Shown here: positions 34,267 to 43,806 of the stretch, piece by piece
Numbering within the stretch: the stretch's first letter is position 1
Layout: each line of letters opens with the position of its first letter
NCBI GenBank assembly: GCA_038728085.1
Contig: JAVYUU010000002.1
Coordinates: forward strand, 62,001-126,000
DNA: 64,000 nt
Direction of reading: 5' to 3'
Source of the DNA: Candidatus Bathyarchaeia archaeon
GTDB lineage: Archaea > Thermoproteota > Bathyarchaeia > Bathyarchaeales > Bathycorpusculaceae
Notes under the pieces: generated by a model
The model's database searches: none
The model's input: only the letters and a program-made list of their open reading frames with translations
Told to the model about the DNA's origin: nothing
Made by a program: the position numbers and the translations under genes

Positions 34267-34540
34267 AGGTAGGAGACGATTTCAAGGAACCGAAGAACTC
34301 TGCCCTTTAACGGATTTGGCCGAAGGAGAGAGGGGCGTTGTAGTCAAAGCCCAAGGAGGTTTCGGTTTGGTTAGGAGACTTGCTGAAATGGGTTTAACAC
34401 CGGGCACGGAAGTGAAGCTTCTCAAGAAGGGCTTCGGCGGACCCGTTGAAGTTGAAGTTAGAGGCGTAGCTTTAGCCCTTGGACATGGCGTAGCCTCTAA
34501 AGTGCTGGTTAAACCGCTTAAGGATGAAATCCATGGCTAG
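34259..34540 (+). CDS. feoA: Ferrous iron transport protein FeoA
   Basis: SH3-like FeoA domain of about 75 residues preceded by a short basic leader: PLTDLAEGERGVVVKAQGG, RRLAEMGLTPGTEVKLLKKG and VEVRGVALALGHGVASKVLV. It regulates or assembles the FeoB transporter. ATG 34259 overlaps the stop region of the repressor gene; ATG 34250 is also possible. The gene end overlaps feoB by 8 bases, so all three are translated together. Confidence 0.9.
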   Translation: MFRGRRRFQGTEELCPLTDLAEGERGVVVKAQGGFGLVRRLAEMGLTPGTEVKLLKKGFGGPVEVEVRGVALALGHGVASKVLVKPLKDEIHG

Positions 34541-36482
34541 AAGGCTTAGGGTAGCCCTAGCTGGAAACGCCAACGTGGGCAAAAGCGTCATCTTCAACCA
34601 GCTTACAGGCTTAAACCAGGTTGTTGGAAACTGGCCTGGCAAAACTGTGGAGCGGGCTGAAGGAACACTGCATTTTAAAGGCTATGACATTCATGTCATT
34701 GATTTGCCCGGAATATACTCGCTCTCCGCATTTTCCATCGAGGAAATTGTTTCACGGGACTACATAGCTGTGGAGAAGCCGGATGTGATAATCAATGTTG
34801 TGGATGCATCGGCTTTGGAGCGAAACCTCTACCTTACGCTTCAGCTTTTAGAACTTGAAACTCCAATGGTTATGGCCCTAAACCAGGTGGACTACGCAGC
34901 GAAAAAGGGCATTCGCATAAACGTGGAAAAACTTTCCGAAAGGCTTCGCATTCCCGTCGTCCCAACAGTGGCCATAACCGGAAGCGGCATAAACGAGCTG
35001 CTAACAACAGTCATCGCGGTGATCCGTGGAGAAAAAAGTTTCAAGCCATTGAAGATTCGGTTCGGAGCTGAGATCGAGGAGAAAGTGCAGAGAATTCAAG
35101 AGGTTGTCGAGAAGAGGCTTCCCCACCTTTGCAACGTTTACCCGGCAAGGTGGATTGCCATCAAACTCCTGGAAAGAGACGAGGACATTGCTGGGAAAAT
35201 AAGGAATTATGAAAATGGAAAGGAGATTTTAGAATACGCGGAAAGACTTGCATCTGAGTTAGAGAAAATTCACGGTGAGCCCTCTCCAGTAATATTGGCT
35301 TCTGAAAGGTACTCGATAGCAAGTAAAATAGCTAGGGAAGTGACTGTTATCAAGACACCACCGAGGATAAGCTTAGAGCAAAAGCTTGACGCCATCACAA
35401 CCCACAGGATCCTTGGCTATCCAATTTTGGTGGGAGTTGTTTTGGCAATGTTCTCGCTCATTTTCATCGGCGGGAGCCTCCTCTCAACCATTCTTGAGTC
35501 CCTACTTGGCAGTGTTGCCTCATACATTGAGGGGGCTCTGGCCTTTTTACCACAAGAAGCCGTGAAACTGGTTGTGGAGGGAGTTTTCGGCGGAATAATC
35601 GCCGGAATCATCATCGCATTACCCTACATTGTGCCCTTCTACATAATCTTGGCGCTACTGGAGGATAGTGGATACCTTCCAAGGGCTGCTTTCCTAATGG
35701 ACAATTTAATGCATAAGATAGGTCTCCACGGGAAAGCCTTCATACCGCTGATTCTAGGCTATGGCTGCAGTGTTCCAGCATGCATTGGCTGCAGAATAAT
35801 GGAGACAAACCGTGAAAGACTCATAGCCGCCTTTGTTGTAACGTTGATTCCATGCGCCGCCAGAACCGTAGTCATATTGGGGCTTGTTGGGCGATATGTA
35901 GGTTTACATGCTGCCCTAGCGCTTTACATCTTCGACCTAATGTTGGTTTTGATTGTTGGTAGGGCGGCCTTCAAGTTTTTGCCCGGAGAGCCCGTGGGCT
36001 TGATAATGGAGATGCCTCCATACAAGAAACCCGCCTTGAGGATCATCTTGACAAAAACGTGGAGTAGACTGAAGGATTTTGTCTACATAGCTTTTCCAAT
36101 AATAGTTGGCGGGAGCCTGGCGATAACTGCCCTAAATGTTTCAGGGTTGATGGAGTATGTTGTTGTAGGCGCTAAGCCGCTCTTAAACGGATGGCTTGGG
36201 CTTCCAGAAGTGGCGGGCATCCCATTAATCTTCGGCGTGCTACGTAAGGAATTAGCCCTCATCCTACTATCGGAGCTTATTCCTTTAAAGTCGCTTTCGC
36301 CTATCCAGATGATAACCTTCGCCTTAGTGATTATGGTTTACATTCCATGCGTGGCAACCATTGCGGCTCTTGTAAGGGAGTTTGGATGGCGAAAAGCCTT
36401 AGCGATAACCTTTGTGGATATAATTTTGGCCCTTCTCCTTGGCGGAGTGGTTTACCGAATCCTTTCACTATTCTGGCCGTGA
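34533..36482 (+). CDS. feoB: Ferrous iron transporter FeoB
   Basis: Fe(II) uptake permease with an N-terminal GTPase. G1 GNANVGKS, G2/G3 NWPGKTVE and DLPGIYSL, and G4 as NQVD (the family has NxxD); then a helical spacer and a polytopic membrane part with the Cys-containing GYGCSVPACIG motif. Downstream membrane segments include the second half-repeat ending in FGVLRKELALILLSELIP. 649 residues from ATG 34533, typical. Part of the repressor-feoA-feoB operon. Confidence 0.95.
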   Translation: MARRLRVALAGNANVGKSVIFNQLTGLNQVVGNWPGKTVERAEGTLHFKGYDIHVIDLPGIYSLSAFSIEEIVSRDYIAVEKPDVIINVVDASALERNLYLTLQLLELETPMVMALNQVDYAAKKGIRINVEKLSERLRIPVVPTVAITGSGINELLTTVIAVIRGEKSFKPLKIRFGAEIEEKVQRIQEVVEKRLPHLCNVYPARWIAIKLLERDEDIAGKIRNYENGKEILEYAERLASELEKIHGEPSPVILASERYSIASKIAREVTVIKTPPRISLEQKLDAITTHRILGYPILVGVVLAMFSLIFIGGSLLSTILESLLGSVASYIEGALAFLPQEAVKLVVEGVFGGIIAGIIIALPYIVPFYIILALLEDSGYLPRAAFLMDNLMHKIGLHGKAFIPLILGYGCSVPACIGCRIMETNRERLIAAFVVTLIPCAARTVVILGLVGRYVGLHAALALYIFDLMLVLIVGRAAFKFLPGEPVGLIMEMPPYKKPALRIILTKTWSRLKDFVYIAFPIIVGGSLAITALNVSGLMEYVVVGAKPLLNGWLGLPEVAGIPLIFGVLRKELALILLSELIPLKSLSPIQMITFALVIMVYIPCVATIAALVREFGWRKALAITFVDIILALLLGGVVYRILSLFWP

Positions 36483-36618
36483 AAAGCTTGCCAATAGTTT
36501 AATTGGCATGTGAATTTCCAGTACAGATTGATGATCGATAAAGCTTTTGACCCTTTGAACCTTAATCACGTAAACACCGCTGATGAGTCGGGCTTTCGGA
36601 GAGTGCTTAAGCTCTTGC

Positions 36619-37059
36619 ATGGTGAAGGCTTTGAATGAATTCGATGAGGTTCTGCTGAGGGTTATTGATGAAACGTTGCGGTATTCGCTTGGAGACAGAA
36701 CTGTTGAAATCTTCTATGAATATTTGAGGCGGAGGGGCTTTATGTTGTCGAATATCCCCCAAAACCCCGACTTCTTCTTTGAAGAGTTGAGGAAAGTTTT
36801 GGAGTTTGAAGATCTTGGGATGCGTTTTCGCAGGGTTTCCGGCATCGGGATAGTCTCAATACTGGAAAGGGCAATCATAGAAATATTGTGCAGAAAAATT
36901 GGTTTGGAATTTGACGAGAAAGGTCCGATAGACTTCTCCGGGTGGGTTGAAAAGGTTAGGGAGGTGTATAACACGCGTTTTTCAAAGTCAAAGGTTCCAA
37001 GAACGGAGGTGAGAATGGTTTATGGGAAAAGCAAGCATCCTAATAGTGGACGACGATGA
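36619..37059 (+). CDS. Small helical domain protein upstream of response regulator (NitrOD5-like)
   Basis: 146 residues, mostly helical (FDEVLLRVIDETLRYSLGDR, IFYEYLRRRGFML, ILERAIIEILCRKIGLEF). This pattern resembles the archaeal NitrOD5-type domain found next to KaiC and two-component proteins; the assignment is by resemblance only. It overlaps the receiver-domain gene by 38 bases, so they form one unit. The C-terminal 25 residues are basic and unstructured-looking. Confidence 0.55.
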   Translation: MVKALNEFDEVLLRVIDETLRYSLGDRTVEIFYEYLRRRGFMLSNIPQNPDFFFEELRKVLEFEDLGMRFRRVSGIGIVSILERAIIEILCRKIGLEFDEKGPIDFSGWVEKVREVYNTRFSKSKVPRTEVRMVYGKSKHPNSGRR

Positions 37060-37483
37060 GAACATACGCTGGACGCTGAAGCTCATCCTCGAAGGCGAAG
37101 GCTATGACGTGGATGAAGCCGGATCAGGAAGGGAAGCCATTAAGAAGTCAAAGGAAAAATTCTATAACATAGCCCTCCTTGACATCGTTCTTCCAGACAT
37201 ACAGGGAACCCAACTGCTGAGGGAGCTTGGGGAGACAGCGCCGAAAATGATAAAGATAATGGTGACTGGCTACCCGAACCTTGAGAATGCCGTTGAAGCC
37301 TTAAACTATGGTGCGGATGCCTATTTGATAAAGCCTGTGAACTTCGGGAAGCTAATCAGCGTTGTGGAAGAGAAACTTGCAAAACAGAGAATGGAGGAAG
37401 CTCTTACCGTCGAAAAAATAGCCGCCTTCGTAGAAGCCAGAACCAGAAAATTACTCCAGAATGTAGAGGAAAGACAACAGTAA
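37022..37483 (+). CDS. Response regulator receiver protein
   Basis: CheY-like receiver domain: ILIVDDDENIR (acidic pocket), phospho-acceptor Asp in LLDIVLPD, VTGYP with the switch Thr and KPVN with the conserved Lys; a C-terminal helix (about 125-153) has no DNA-binding domain. ATG 37022 follows GGAGGTGA. No histidine kinase lies in the window, so this is an orphan regulator whose partner may be the overlapping upstream protein or a kinase elsewhere. Confidence 0.92.
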   Translation: MGKASILIVDDDENIRWTLKLILEGEGYDVDEAGSGREAIKKSKEKFYNIALLDIVLPDIQGTQLLRELGETAPKMIKIMVTGYPNLENAVEALNYGADAYLIKPVNFGKLISVVEEKLAKQRMEEALTVEKIAAFVEARTRKLLQNVEERQQ

Positions 37484-37606
37484 CCTCCTAATTTTAAGCT
37501 TCACCTCTTGATTTCTTCCGCAAAGGGATATATCAAAATTTAAATGTTTTAGCCAATAATATATCATCTAACCATTTATAACATCCACCGTTGGGAGAGG
37601 GTGCTT

Positions 37607-39079
37607 ATGGCGGATGTTGTGCTGACAGCCGACCGCACCTTAATGAGTGACTATCACCACAACGAGTTCATAGGTTTTGGAACGTGTGCCCCTCCAAACT
37701 TCATTCCCAACTGGCTTTACAGTTTCCTATTTTTCCCGCCCATAAAAACCGTAAAGGGAATCCCGGTGGCGGCGCCTTATGGCCTTAGAAAAATTGAGGC
37801 TCAGCTTATAGCTGAAGGCTTTGACGTTTTAACTGTGGATCCTGACCACGTTGAAAAGTATCTGGATGACGCAAAGGTTTTGGGCATTCACGTTATGGAT
37901 CCATTTGGACTTGGACCTGCATCCAGCACCTTCGCCGCAATATTAAAGAAGGAGCCGTTTCTTGCGCAGCATTTTAGACGTTTGCTGGAGAAAACCGAAA
38001 TCAGAAGGGCTAAGAAGCGTGGCCTAAAAATCATTGTTGGTGGACCTGGAGTCTGGCAGTTCCGCTATAGAGAAAAATTCGTCGAGGAATATGGTATTGA
38101 CTGCATAATTGATGGTGAAGCCGAAAAAGTTGTGGGTAGAATTGTCCGGGCAGCCATTAACGGCGAAGAACTGCCCAAATATTATGAGGTAGGTATTGAG
38201 GAAACCCCAAGGCTGGAGGAGATCCCAAACATCTTAAATCCCTCCATCAACGGACTGGTGGAGATTGGACGAGGCTGCTGTAGGGGATGCAAGTTCTGCA
38301 GCGTAACCCTCCGCCCGCTCCGATGGTATCCCATAGAAAAAATCCTGGCAGAGATCGACGTGAACATGCGAAGCAGCTACACTTACACGGCTTGTCTTCA
38401 CGCCGAGGATGTCATGCTTTATGGTTCGAAAAATACAACCCCCGATGACGAAAAACTTGTTAGGCTCCATGAGGCTGTCGTCAAAAAGTGCGAGGGCGGC
38501 TTAAGCTGGAGCCACTGCTCCCTGGCAACGGTAGCCCTAAAGCCCAAGCTATTCCAGAAAGTGGCTGAAATCATACTGCAAAAGCAGCCATGGTGGGGTA
38601 CTGAAGTAGGCATAGAAACGGGGTCGCCTGAACTTGCCAAAAAAGTCATGCCAGCGAAGGCGCACCCCTTTAAACCCGAAGAATGGCCGGAGGTTGTCCG
38701 CACTGGAATGGGACTGATGCATGACAATAACCTTATTCCCGCGTGCACCCTGATAGTGGGGGTGCCGGACGAAACAGAAGACGATTTGATAAAGACCATA
38801 GAACTTGTTGAAGACCTCAAGCATATAAGAAGCCTAATAGTCCCCCTATTCTTCGTGCCGCTGGGCAAACTAAAAAACGAGCAATGGTTCAAAGAAACCC
38901 AAATGACAAAACTCCACCAAGAACTGCTGATAAAATGTCTAAAACACGACTTCCACTGGATAGACGACCTAATAGGCAGATCCTTCGCCGGAAAATGGTA
39001 CGCAAAACCCATGCGAACCCTATACACAATGTTCGTAAAAATAATTGAGCACAAAGCCAGAAAAGCCGACATCCTCTAA
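37607..39079 (+). CDS. B12-binding radical SAM protein
   Basis: 490-residue protein with an N-terminal cobalamin-binding-like region (KIEAQLIAEGFDVLTVDP, KVLGIHV, IIVGGPGV) and a radical SAM domain whose cluster motif is CRGCKFC in IGRGCCRGCKFCSV. Downstream ETGSPELAKK and IVGVPDETEDDL are typical radical SAM barrel motifs. The DxHxxG cobalamin motif is not seen, so B12 binding would be base-off without a ligand or absent. The substrate is unknown; related archaeal proteins are annotated TIGR04190-like. ATG 37607 has GGAGAGGG upstream; GTG 37601 is possible. It ends 57 bases before tRNA-Asn. Confidence 0.8.
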   Translation: MADVVLTADRTLMSDYHHNEFIGFGTCAPPNFIPNWLYSFLFFPPIKTVKGIPVAAPYGLRKIEAQLIAEGFDVLTVDPDHVEKYLDDAKVLGIHVMDPFGLGPASSTFAAILKKEPFLAQHFRRLLEKTEIRRAKKRGLKIIVGGPGVWQFRYREKFVEEYGIDCIIDGEAEKVVGRIVRAAINGEELPKYYEVGIEETPRLEEIPNILNPSINGLVEIGRGCCRGCKFCSVTLRPLRWYPIEKILAEIDVNMRSSYTYTACLHAEDVMLYGSKNTTPDDEKLVRLHEAVVKKCEGGLSWSHCSLATVALKPKLFQKVAEIILQKQPWWGTEVGIETGSPELAKKVMPAKAHPFKPEEWPEVVRTGMGLMHDNNLIPACTLIVGVPDETEDDLIKTIELVEDLKHIRSLIVPLFFVPLGKLKNEQWFKETQMTKLHQELLIKCLKHDFHWIDDLIGRSFAGKWYAKPMRTLYTMFVKIIEHKARKADIL

Positions 39080-39136
39080 CAGAATAAACTTAAATACAAC
39101 ATTAAAACTCAAACCTTCTAGGAAAACGCTGCACAA

Positions 39137-39213
39137 GCCGCCGTAGCTCAGACTGGTAGAGCGGCTGGCTGTTAACCAGTCGGTCGTCGGTTCAAGTCCG
39201 ACCGGCGGCGCCA
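39137..39213 (+). tRNA. tRNA-Asn(GTT)
   Basis: Full cloverleaf: acceptor gccgccg/cggcggc, anticodon stem ctgg/ccag with loop ctgttaa (anticodon GTT), T arm gtcgg-ttcaagt-ccgac, discriminator G and encoded CCA. No intron. A TATA-like cttaaatac lies about 45 bases upstream. Confidence 0.97.
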
Positions 39214-39244
39214 CAATATTCGCTTTTACAGTTTTGGAATAGCT

Positions 39245-39556
39245 TTATGGTCCATGAAGTTTCTTGTATATAGCCGTTAACTTTGTTTGGTTTTTGGCGG
39301 GTGAGGGTGCGCTTTTGGCTATTGGGCGCTTCTGTATGTGTCTATAGCCGCATTCGCATTCGAATCCTACGATTTTTCCGCCCTTTCGGATTTTTCGCCA
39401 TTTTGTGGATTGGCATTGGGCGTTTTGTTTGTGGATTTTCCATAGAACCTGCGCTTCTTCTGGGGTTAAGGGTGCATAATGTTTTGCCATTGTAAAGTAC
39501 CATATGGCGTAGCCTAGGAAGGTGGTCCAAATGGTTGCGGTTAGGATTTCTATCAT
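39245..39556 (-). CDS. Small membrane protein with zinc-binding tail
   Basis: 103 residues: an N-terminal transmembrane segment (about 2-23, ILTATIWTTFLGYAIWYF), then a soluble part with FECECGYRH and a separate Cys (NAQCQSTKW), enough to form a zinc site. GGAG stands 10 bases before the ATG. The promoter carries a palindrome nearly identical to the PadR-type site at 5712, so this gene is a probable PadR target. I do not recognise the family. Confidence 0.65.
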   Translation of the reverse strand: MIEILTATIWTTFLGYAIWYFTMAKHYAPLTPEEAQVLWKIHKQNAQCQSTKWRKIRKGGKIVGFECECGYRHIQKRPIAKSAPSPAKNQTKLTAIYKKLHGP

Positions 39557-39606
39557 TTTATTATTTCTCCTTTTTCATGTGTGTATTTTTGTTCTACGTG
39601 TGTTCA

Positions 39607-39628
39607 ATATGTCCTTTTTTGGACATAT
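39607..39628. promoter_or_regulatory. Palindromic PadR-type operator upstream of 39556 gene
   Basis: atatgtcc-tttttt-ggacatat, a perfect palindrome with the same half sites and the same 8-base distance between ATATGTC and GACATAT as at 5712. On the minus strand a TATA-like ttatat (39660-39655) precedes it by about 30 bases, again placing it at the expected transcription start. Confidence 0.65.
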
Positions 39629-39689
39629 CTATGTCTGGAATATTATGTTTTCAGATATAAGCGTTATTTAAGAAACCGAATACTCAGTT

Positions 39690-40163
39690 TTAGAATTGTT
39701 TGAGAACGTCGTTTTTGTCCATCATGTAGCCGCAGTAGTGGCATTTTAGGATTAAGGGTTCCTCGCTTTTCACGTAGAATTTTGGTTGGACGGGTTCGTT
39801 GCTGTTGCTTATGCAAGCGGGGTTTGCACATTTAACGATGCCTTCGATGACGCTTGGCAGTTTAACCCTCTGCTTCTCCACAACCTTGTAGTTGCGGATG
39901 ATGTTTATGGTGGCATGCGGCGCCAGCAAGGCGATTTTATGCACCTCCTTTGGATTTAGCTCTCGCCCCTCAATTTTGACTATATCCTTAACCTTGAAGC
40001 GTTTGCTTGGCACGTTCATGGCGATGGTGATTATACGGTTTTCTTTGCCCGTTATCCCCAGAATTTTGACAACGTCTAGGGCGTGCCCGCCTGTAATGTG
40101 ATCTATAACCGTGCCATCCTTAATTTTTGAGACGTAAAGCATTGTCTCGCTTGTCTCGCTCAT
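39690..40163 (-). CDS. pyrI: Aspartate carbamoyltransferase regulatory subunit
   Basis: Regulatory chain of ATCase, which binds nucleotides allosterically and carries a structural zinc. N-terminal allosteric domain: KDGTVIDHITGGHALDVVKIL and GKENRIITIAMNVPSK; C-terminal zinc domain with four Cys (CANPAC and CHYC). 157 residues, standard. Unusually it is transcribed away from pyrB, with 120 bases between the two start codons. Confidence 0.95.
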   Translation of the reverse strand: MSETSETMLYVSKIKDGTVIDHITGGHALDVVKILGITGKENRIITIAMNVPSKRFKVKDIVKIEGRELNPKEVHKIALLAPHATINIIRNYKVVEKQRVKLPSVIEGIVKCANPACISNSNEPVQPKFYVKSEEPLILKCHYCGYMMDKNDVLKQF

Positions 40164-40250
40164 TTTCAGTTCGCCTTCCCAGAGGCTTATAGTAGGCTTG
40201 AGAATAAAAGGTTTAAACTTTTGCTTGAAATGCTGATGAAAAGCTTTTAA

Positions 40251-41204
<954 letters not shown>

Positions 41205-41208
41205 GCAG

Positions 41209-43374
41209 TTAAGGATAGCGACTGGAAACTGTTAGGGTGCTAACGGAGCCGCAGCTTGGACACTTATGAAGCACACCGGGCATGCCTATGCCGCATCGGC
41301 TACAATAGGTTAAACTGCGATTGTACGTGAAAAACGCCACTTCATAGTTTTCGACAAGCTTTCTCGTCAAGGACATAAGCTCCTCAGCTTCCAGTTTAGC
41401 TTCGTCAAGGTCCACCACTACAAGTTTTCCGCCAGCAAGGAGGGAGTGAAGCTCCTTCCAAGCAGCCAAAATCTCCAGTGAAGCCTTAAGGTTTTGGATG
41501 CTCACTCTATTAAAGGTTGTATAGTAGGGTTTTTCCCGCGTGCCACGAAATCGAACCTTGGCTAAGCCATAGCGTTCAATATCCTGCCTCGCCAGCCTAA
41601 AGGAGGCTTCCCTGGAGGGTACCATTGAAGATAGGACCCGTCTACCCCGTCTTACGCCCTTCTCACGGAGGAAATCCATAACAAAACGCGCGATTTCTAC
41701 GGCAAACCTCAAGGCTTCTCCACCTTCCTGAACATTTTTCCCGCTGAAGACTTCGAATGCCTCCTCTAGGCCAGCGAGGTTTATTAGGCGTGCAGAGTCC
41801 TCCAGCCTGAAATATTGTTCGCCCTCAACTTTCTGCAGCAAAAACTGTAGAAAGCTTTTCCCGTCCTGTTTTAGCGCCTTACCTTTTATTTCAAGGGCCT
41901 GTGCAGCCATTTCAAGAGTGTCCTGTAGCATCTGGAAAAATGTGCTCTCATCTCCGTTTGATTCATATACCATGCGTGGAAGGTTAACCGTAACAGTCCC
42001 CAAGACCCCAGTGCGAAGGGTGTCGATTTCCCAGTCCCCCTTCACGTCTGGTTTGAGTTGGAAGCCTGAGGGTGAAAAAGCCGTGTATTTTTCCTCCTCT
42101 TTAAGGGCGTTCGCAAAATATAATAAACCCTTCTCGACTGTAAAGCCGTGGGCGGCAAGAAGTATCTTGGCTGCCTCTTCATCCTTAAAGGCTTCTGGCC
42201 GCAGCTTAATTACAACCTTCGGGTTAAGTAGAGGCCTTTTCCGGTTTTCTTCAGCAAAAACTTCCAAGATGAGAAGCGCCAAAAGCCTACACTCATCTGC
42301 AAAGTCTCTATAGAAACGTGACTCGTCTCTGGGGTCTCCCGCGGTGGGAACCGATGCCAAGTACTCTGGGACTATGATTTCAAGGTTTAATGAAGCGTCA
42401 ACATGTTGATTCAAATTATGGATGAAGAGCCTTAGCGCCTCCTTAGCCTCTTCGGGCTTTAAGTCCTTCATGAAGGGAGCTAGGAAAACATTGAAGTATT
42501 CAAGGATTTGAGTGCCGCTGGTCTCGCCTGCCGAATGCAGAAGCACGTTAAATGTTACGTTTAGGGCGGAATGCAAAGACTTCGGAGAACCCGGCTTTTT
42601 AAAGAAAAACCTTAAGTCGTGCACCATCTCCTTTGGCTTTAAAATCCAGTCGCCTAAATCGTCTATGTGAAGTTTTCCTGATAAATGGGCGTCCGCCACG
42701 TCTCTTGGCAGAACATTTAGAAGAGTGTACTCCGCGATAACATTTTTTCCGAATTCCTCGTGCACCTTGGAGGCATCATGAAATTCTCTCTCCTTTAGAG
42801 TGAGCGTCACGTCATAAACTGGAAGGCCAAGCCGGGTGAGCTTGTGGCGGTATTCCTCAAAACCCTTTTCAATGAGAATCCCATTTACAACCTCCCTTAT
42901 TAATGGGGCCGTCAAATATCTCGTCTTAGCCTTTAAAAGGCGTTTTTCCACCTCTTTAGCCACTTTCTTGGCTTGTTCAACAGGCATAGCCGCCTCCTTC
43001 ACAAGGGAATCCACAATACGGTTGACATCAAACTCCTCAAGGGTGAACCTTGAAGTGCGAACAAGAACCTTCTGAGGTCTCAACCCTCTCTTCTCAATCT
43101 CCTCGGCAACCTCGAGCACCATAAACCCCAAATCAGTTAGACGATACTTCTTGGAGTTCGCATCAACCTCAACTAAACCCGTCCTAAGCAAAAACCGCAA
43201 ATGATAAGCAAAACGCCCTGCATCCCGACTTGGACTCATCTTCAAAAAATTCATCAACTCAGTATAAGAGAGCTCCCCTCTATCAAAGAGGAGGCTCAAA
43301 ATTTGAAGGCGAACAGCTGAAGAAACAGCCTTCAAAACACGAATTCCCCGCGAACGCTGACTCTGATTAGACAC
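41209..43374 (-). CDS. wHTH - ATP-cone - NrdD-like protein lacking radical residues
   Basis: 721 residues from GTG 43374, which has GGTGAAGGA just upstream. In order: an ArsR-like winged helix (about 10-90: LKAVSSAVRLQILSLLF, GRFAYHLRFLLRTGLVE); an ATP-cone (about 100-190: FDVNRIVDSLVKEA, APLIREVVNGILIEKG); a body resembling anaerobic ribonucleotide reductase NrdD (TVTVNLPRM); and a C-terminal four-Cys zinc ribbon (CSRCG, CPSCG). The RVxGY glycyl-radical site that normally follows the ribbon is absent: the chain ends SSRYP, and no other frame restores it. The CCR thiyl-radical site before NLPR also has no Cys. It is therefore probably not a reductase but a nucleotide-sensing DNA-binding protein; this is inference. 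Confidence 0.75.
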   Translation of the reverse strand: MSNQSQRSRGIRVLKAVSSAVRLQILSLLFDRGELSYTELMNFLKMSPSRDAGRFAYHLRFLLRTGLVEVDANSKKYRLTDLGFMVLEVAEEIEKRGLRPQKVLVRTSRFTLEEFDVNRIVDSLVKEAAMPVEQAKKVAKEVEKRLLKAKTRYLTAPLIREVVNGILIEKGFEEYRHKLTRLGLPVYDVTLTLKEREFHDASKVHEEFGKNVIAEYTLLNVLPRDVADAHLSGKLHIDDLGDWILKPKEMVHDLRFFFKKPGSPKSLHSALNVTFNVLLHSAGETSGTQILEYFNVFLAPFMKDLKPEEAKEALRLFIHNLNQHVDASLNLEIIVPEYLASVPTAGDPRDESRFYRDFADECRLLALLILEVFAEENRKRPLLNPKVVIKLRPEAFKDEEAAKILLAAHGFTVEKGLLYFANALKEEEKYTAFSPSGFQLKPDVKGDWEIDTLRTGVLGTVTVNLPRMVYESNGDESTFFQMLQDTLEMAAQALEIKGKALKQDGKSFLQFLLQKVEGEQYFRLEDSARLINLAGLEEAFEVFSGKNVQEGGEALRFAVEIARFVMDFLREKGVRRGRRVLSSMVPSREASFRLARQDIERYGLAKVRFRGTREKPYYTTFNRVSIQNLKASLEILAAWKELHSLLAGGKLVVVDLDEAKLEAEELMSLTRKLVENYEVAFFTYNRSLTYCSRCGIGMPGVLHKCPSCGSVSTLTVSSRYP

Positions 43375-43491
43375 TCCTTCACCAACCCCCCACAAGACGA
43401 CAGTCCCGCGAGCCTGGGCAAGGGTTAAAGTTTAGGAAAACACCTTTATTAAACCTACACAAAAACTGAATTGAGCATCACAATCGAAAAT

Positions 43492-43569
43492 GGGGCTGTC
43501 GGCTAGCTTGGTCTAGGCTCTGAGCCTCGGGCGCTCGGGACCCCGGTTCAAATCCGGGCAGCCCCACCA
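43492..43569 (+). tRNA. tRNA-Pro(CGG)
   Basis: Acceptor ggggctg/cagcccc, anticodon stem tgagc/gctcg with loop ctcgggc (anticodon CGG), T arm cccgg-ttcaaat-ccggg, discriminator A and encoded CCA. The D stem is a three-pair ggc/gct. No intron. Confidence 0.95.
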
Positions 43570-43806
43570 CCGGAGGGTTAGTCTTAAACTATTGGAAATC
43601 AAATTTATTGTGGAGAGCCCTTTGTCTGAGGGTGATTCTAGCGGAGGTAGAAAGCCTAGACTTTTTGATTTGCCGGAATGTAGGGGCTGTGAGTATAAGA
43701 ATAGTCGATATTGCTGGAGCCAGTGTCCATACAATATTTGGAGGCGGCGCTAACGCAAACTTGTTAAGCATCTCCGGGCTGTATATTGAGCGGTTGGGGC
43801 GATCTT

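Noticed and set aside
38419-39072. 217-codon open frame on the minus strand
   Set aside because: Antisense to the B12/radical SAM gene; Ser-rich composition typical of a shadow frame.
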